From: Niallia taxi
Lineage (GTDB): Bacteria; Bacillota; Bacilli; Bacillales; Cytobacillaceae
Reading direction: 5' to 3'
DNA: 64,000 nucleotides
Assembly: GCF_004005475.1 (NCBI RefSeq)
Contig: NZ_RZTZ01000011.1
Location: forward strand, 86,711-150,710
Of the stretch, positions 60,751-64,000 are shown piece after piece; position 1 is the stretch's first letter, and every line of letters begins with the position of its first letter. The position numbers were made by a program, and so were the translations under genes. The notes beneath the pieces are model-generated. The model was not told the origin of the DNA and searched no databases. It saw only the letters and a program-made list of their open reading frames with translations.

Positions 60751-61437
60751 ATGAAAGAATTATTAACAAAAAAAAGGATAGTGCTTCGGTGCTTCGCTGT
60801 ATTGGCTTTAATGCTGATTATTGGCGGATGTGGAGAGAAGAAAGAAGCTGGCGGGAACAAACAAGAAGATGAAAAAGCGAGTGAATCATCACATGATGCG
60901 GACTCCGTTAAATCGAATTCTAGTGATTCCGAAAAAGTATACGATGGAAGTACAAATGAGCCAAACGTCTTCGAGCTGGATTGGGATGAATTTAAAAGTC
61001 GCTGGGAACAAAATTTAAACAGCCTTGGTCGCCCGGAACTTGGTACCATAGAAAATGAGCAAGAAAAGGAAAGTGCTTATGGTTTATTAAAATCTGGAAC
61101 CTTGGATGAGACCGAGTTATTTGGTTTGTCTGCTAATACGGATCGAGATACAGGCAAAATAATAACTGTAGTAGCTTCTGGTTTTGAAAGCGAGGAAGGT
61201 GTAGAGAGTGGTAATAGCGTATTCTTTGCTGCATCCGCATTAATAGACGTTGCTGATCCTACAATCTCAACTAATAAGGTTCTGGAACTAACCGAAAAAT
61301 TAGGTCTATACGGTACGATTACAGATGACGGGCAAATTGTCATTGAGGAAAATGGTTTGATTTATACTTCTATGGCTCAAGAGACAGATGATATGGGACC
61401 ACTTGTTTCGTTAACTATTCAGAAGGCAGCAGAATGA
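60751..61437 (+). CDS. Lipoprotein of unknown function
   Basis: 228 residues. The lipoprotein signal ends in LIIGGC (Cys near 27), followed by a long Lys/Glu/Ser/Asp-rich linker (about 28-68). A compact globular domain starts at FELDWDEFKSRWEQNLN. The domain suggests a secreted, membrane-tethered sensor or binding protein; I do not recognise it further. The ribosome site is GGGGG before the ATG. Closed by its own terminator. Confidence 0.75.
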   Translation: MKELLTKKRIVLRCFAVLALMLIIGGCGEKKEAGGNKQEDEKASESSHDADSVKSNSSDSEKVYDGSTNEPNVFELDWDEFKSRWEQNLNSLGRPELGTIENEQEKESAYGLLKSGTLDETELFGLSANTDRDTGKIITVVASGFESEEGVESGNSVFFAASALIDVADPTISTNKVLELTEKLGLYGTITDDGQIVIEENGLIYTSMAQETDDMGPLVSLTIQKAAE

Positions 61438-61471
61438 TTTTTGCTAATAAAAGATAATATTTAAAAAGATT

Positions 61472-61504
61472 GGGTGATTAGTTAAAAGAACTAGTCACCC
61501 TTTT
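61472..61504 (+). terminator. Terminator after the plus-strand lipoprotein gene
   Basis: GGGTGATTAGTT / AACTAGTCACCC stem with one G-U pair and 5-nt loop, followed by TTTTGTTT. Confidence 0.8.
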
Positions 61505-61671
61505 GTTTCCTATTAACAAGACATATGAGATGCACATACAACAACTATTAATTGTTCAATTTTGGAATTCTGTTCAACACATTGAACTGCAAAATCATTA
61601 TTGTATGAGACCTCTTTCCACTTGCATTCTAGTTTTTGTTGATAATCCTTAGTAATCAGCTATAAAAAAAC

Positions 61672-61707
61672 TACAAAAAAAGAGCAGGAAACAATACCTG
61701 CCCTTTT
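61672..61707 (-). terminator. Terminator of the minus-strand lipoprotein gene
   Basis: On the minus strand AAAAGGGCAGG / CCTGCTCTTTTTTT with an 8-nt loop and strong T-run. Confidence 0.8.
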
Positions 61708-61716
61708 GTAAATCTA

Positions 61717-62382
61717 CTATTCGAACGAATATTCTGCTTCTTGTATTGGAGTTATGTCTTCATACGTCTCTCCATCCATAGAAGGAGCAAAAACAAATTT
61801 AATTTTTGAGATATCCTCCGCTTCCTCGAGTTTAAAAATGAATCCATCATCAAACTCCTTTGTTACCTTACCTGCGAACGGCGCCAAGCTATCAGCTTCC
61901 GTGTAGATAATGTCATTTCCTAATCTATCAACCTGTTGTCCTTTATCTGTTACCACATGCTTTAAACCTTCCCAAACAATGTTCTTATCTTCCTTGTTTT
62001 CCACCTCATAGCGTATCTGCACATAAACATATTCATCTTTAATGTCATTTGCAGCCTGCGAAGCAATCTTTAGAATATCTATGTGCTCTTGCGTAACATT
62101 AGTCATTTTAAATAGTCTCATATCTTTGATTGTTACTGCTAATGGTGAAACATCAATCGTTTTATTTATTGCCTTCATTTTTAACAACTCAAGCATGCCA
62201 TCCTTTGTTTCTGCCTTTTGACCAGCTTTAGTAAGTTCCGATCGTGCAGCTTCTGTAGTTGTCATATTTAGCTCATCAGCCTTTTTTTCTACTTCTGCTG
62301 AAGATATCTCTGCATCATTGCCACATGCAGCAAGAAATAAGCAAGTTGCTAATGCTAGTGATGTTACTAACTTCTTTTTCAC
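61717..62382 (-). CDS. Lipoprotein with C-terminal Ig-like domain, unknown function
   Basis: 221 residues. The lipoprotein signal ends in CLFLAAC (Cys near 20). The mature part has a helical, charged N-terminal region (SAEVEKKADELNMTTTEAARSELTKAGQ) then a beta-rich domain from about residue 78 (VSPLAVTIKDMRLFKMTN … YVYVQIRYEVENKEDKNIVW). The second part resembles DUF4352/DUF5067-type extracellular domains. The ATG lies just inside a T-rich leader with no strong ribosome site (GGGGGAC upstream). Confidence 0.72.
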   Translation of the reverse strand: MKKKLVTSLALATCLFLAACGNDAEISSAEVEKKADELNMTTTEAARSELTKAGQKAETKDGMLELLKMKAINKTIDVSPLAVTIKDMRLFKMTNVTQEHIDILKIASQAANDIKDEYVYVQIRYEVENKEDKNIVWEGLKHVVTDKGQQVDRLGNDIIYTEADSLAPFAGKVTKEFDDGFIFKLEEAEDISKIKFVFAPSMDGETYEDITPIQEAEYSFE

Positions 62383-62618
62383 TTAAAGTCCCCCAATATA
62401 TGTAATTCGACCATATTATACCAAATAAAACATAGTGATTGGGGTTCATTTCCTTTTTTGGTTCTTTAATCCTAGTAATGGTATGTGTAAATAAGCCTAT
62501 GACTAGATAGGGAGTATCGAGGTCAAAGTTATTAAAAAAACAGCTAAATTAAATTATCAGTACTAAGCAATAAAAAAACAGTATAAAATTCTTTTACCCT
62601 TTGTATTATCACTTTGTT

Positions 62619-63374
62619 CTACTTATTACGTAGAAACTGTTCGAAGGTAACTTTCCCCTTCTGAATATTTATATTTGTGTTCTTCCCTTCAACGAAAGCC
62701 TTAGATATCCTACCTGGCAAAGAAACATCAAATACTAAATTCTCTTCTTTCTTCGTGTTAATTTTTACTTCAGCCATCTCTCTAATTGTCATTATCTCAG
62801 GTCCACCATAGTCCTCCACCCTTTCTTGGGGACCTATATCCACCAAATCAATTAGATGCATAGCAAATTCATGCACGTCTACACTTTGCACTTTCCATCT
62901 CCCCGGAATGACATATCTGTTAAAGAAAGGTTTGGATAAAAGTAAATTTTCTACAAATCCATGAAATTGCGTGGCACGTGCAATTGTGTAAGGAACAGTA
63001 CTTTTACTTAACAGTTCTTCGGCTTCTAACTTCAGGTGATAGTATTTCCAAGGTATTTCTTCGATGCCCACGATGGAAGGGTAAATAAAGTGCTGTATAT
63101 GTTGTAACTTACTCAACAGATTTCCTAAGCCTTCTATTTCTACCTTTTTGATGTTTTTCATTGGGCTTGTTGCTGCATGAATGATGACATCTACATCCTT
63201 TACAGCATCTTCCAATCCCTCTCCTGATACCAAATCGCTATATACCCAATCCAACTGTTGCCAATCTTGAGGTCTTTTTCTAGATGTTATCTTCACCTTG
63301 TATTCAGTATCTTTTAGATGAAACAGCAAGGCGGAACCTAAATAACCTGTTGAACCTGTCACCAATACTCTCAC
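62619..63374 (-). CDS. NAD(P)-binding atypical SDR (NmrA/complex-I-NDUFA9-like)
   Basis: A 251-residue Rossmann protein. The nucleotide-binding motif is VLVTGSTGYLGSALLFHL right at the N-terminus; DVDVIIHAATSP and FIYPSIVGIEEIPWKYYHLKLEAEELL follow. The extended-SDR Tyr-Lys is replaced by Y-Y-H-L-K, as in NmrA-like members that sense or reduce small quinones. The GTG at 63374 with GAAGGG upstream puts the Gly-rich motif at the usual place; the open frame continues 35 codons further without support. Substrate unknown. Confidence 0.82.
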   Translation of the reverse strand: MRVLVTGSTGYLGSALLFHLKDTEYKVKITSRKRPQDWQQLDWVYSDLVSGEGLEDAVKDVDVIIHAATSPMKNIKKVEIEGLGNLLSKLQHIQHFIYPSIVGIEEIPWKYYHLKLEAEELLSKSTVPYTIARATQFHGFVENLLLSKPFFNRYVIPGRWKVQSVDVHEFAMHLIDLVDIGPQERVEDYGGPEIMTIREMAEVKINTKKEENLVFDVSLPGRISKAFVEGKNTNINIQKGKVTFEQFLRNK

Positions 63375-63890
63375 GTCGAACACGACCCTTCTGAGAACTA
63401 TTTCTTTGTATTGTATTATTCGTTTGTCTTCTGCTTTATACGTCTTATTATAAGAATAACGTGATATAAAATAAGCCACCGAACGGCAGCTACTTAGTGT
63501 ATTTAATTCATAAAAAACGTAAAACTTTTCTTACCAATAGCCGTCTATATAAAGGGGAAAATATTCACAGTAACCCCACTAGTTTAACCTCATAGAGGTA
63601 TTTCAACTGTATTTCCAAAATCCTTGATGGATCACGAGGGAATAATGTATCTCGAAGAGTTACTGAGACGCGGTCATTCAGCTATAATTTAGTAAAAGCT
63701 CTGTTGTATGACTTAGCTTTTTAGTAATTTTTTTATCTAAATCAATAATCTGCATCCTTGATGGCAAATTCTCTATTTTGAAAATTGGTTTATTAAAGGA
63801 AACCATCAAAGTTACATGGAGAGAAAAAAACCAAAGACGTTAAAATTAATTAGAAAAGAAGCCCAACTCATTTTGATATTATCCCCTTTA
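63375..63890. other. Intergenic region before the IS element
   Basis: About 515 AT-rich bases. The right part may be the flank disrupted or displaced by the insertion. No coding frame or structured RNA is recognised. Confidence 0.5.
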
Positions 63891-63893
63891 GGT

Positions 63894-64000
63894 AGACAGT
63901 GTAAAAAGCCCACAAGAATAATTGTGGATGGTACACTCTACTTGGAGGGGATTTTATTATGGCAAAAAAAGGGCAAACATTTCAATCATACTCTTCAGAA
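63894..64000 (+). mobile_element. Left end of an IS3-family-like insertion sequence, truncated by window
   Basis: Begins near GTAGACAGTGTA and contains nested inverted repeats (AGTGTA … TACACT and CCACAA / TTGTGG) directly before a strong ribosome site and a transposase-like start. The exact left boundary and any target-site duplication cannot be fixed because the right end is outside the window. Confidence 0.5.
63960..64000 (+). CDS. Transposase OrfA N-terminus (IS3-like), cut by window end
   Basis: Only 13 complete codons are visible: MAKKGQTFQSYSS. This matches the usual beginning of IS3-family OrfA (HTH) proteins in Bacillaceae. GGAGGGG lies 8 bases before the ATG. Confidence 0.55.

Noticed and set aside
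60588..61049. 153-codon minus-strand frame
   Set aside because: Antisense to the lipoprotein signal and linker region; Ser/Phe-rich composition is the mirror of the Lys/Glu/Ser-rich linker.

Overview
The window is AT-rich, with strong AGGAGG-type ribosome-binding sites, frequent TTG/GTG starts, CcpA cre sites and compact bidirectional terminators. Together with a LysM-GH18 spore-lytic protein, Pst/PhoU, RpiR and GntR regulators and DUF1672-type lipoproteins, this points to an endospore-forming low-GC Gram-positive of the Bacillaceae (Bacillus/Niallia-like). The species cannot be fixed from the window. No rRNA, tRNA or CRISPR array was seen.

Layout. 0-3 kb: the end of an ABC-2 permease, then a membrane transporter divergent from an Lrp/AsnC regulator. 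3.4-6.3 kb: an L,D-transpeptidase, then 1.36 kb without genes that holds three copies of a 26-nt inverted repeat and an orphan LexA-type box. 6.3-12 kb: an RpiR regulator divergent from a YhhX-like oxidoreductase, a HAD phosphatase, a XerS-like recombinase and a spore-lytic SleL/YaaH-like protein. 12.1-16.3 kb: first beta-glucoside locus (GntR, PTS EIIBCA, phospho-beta-glucosidase). 16.5-21.5 kb: phosphate operon pstS-pstC-pstA-pstB-pstB-phoU. 21.9-22.9 kb: a solitary tyrosine recombinase preceded by a perfect 13-7-13 inverted repeat. 23-28.7 kb: second beta-glucoside locus (EIIBCA, two GH1 enzymes, divergent RpiR regulator).

29-38.9 kb: a fructosamine (Amadori product) locus. It holds a FrlR-like GntR regulator, FrlB-like deglycase, FrlD-like kinase plus a second PfkB kinase, two FrlC-like epimerases, a polar amino-acid-type ABC importer, and YjbQ, amidohydrolase and YitT genes. 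Four near-identical TGGTATATACCA palindromes lie upstream of its two transcription units and are probably the FrlR operators. The expected logic is import of a fructosyl amino acid, 6-phosphorylation, and deglycation to glucose 6-phosphate and the free amino acid, with the epimerases widening the substrate range.

39.2-43.4 kb: a MocR/GabR regulator divergent from GABA aminotransferase and succinate-semialdehyde dehydrogenase. 43.5-47.9 kb: an enolase-superfamily racemase (N-succinylamino acid racemase/OSBS type), FCD-type GntR regulator, MFS transporter and M20 peptidase, probably an amino-acid-derivative salvage unit. 48.7-55.6 kb: a biotin-independent malonate decarboxylase operon (mdcH-A-B-C-DE-G, with D and E fused) with divergent LysR regulator. 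55.8-57.3 kb: a cre-controlled aldehyde dehydrogenase. 57.4-62.4 kb: an accessory patch of small proteins, an Imm3-like immunity protein, a DUF1672 lipoprotein gene broken by one in-frame stop, and two further lipoproteins. 62.6-64 kb: an NAD(P)-binding SDR and the left end of an IS3-like element running out of the window.
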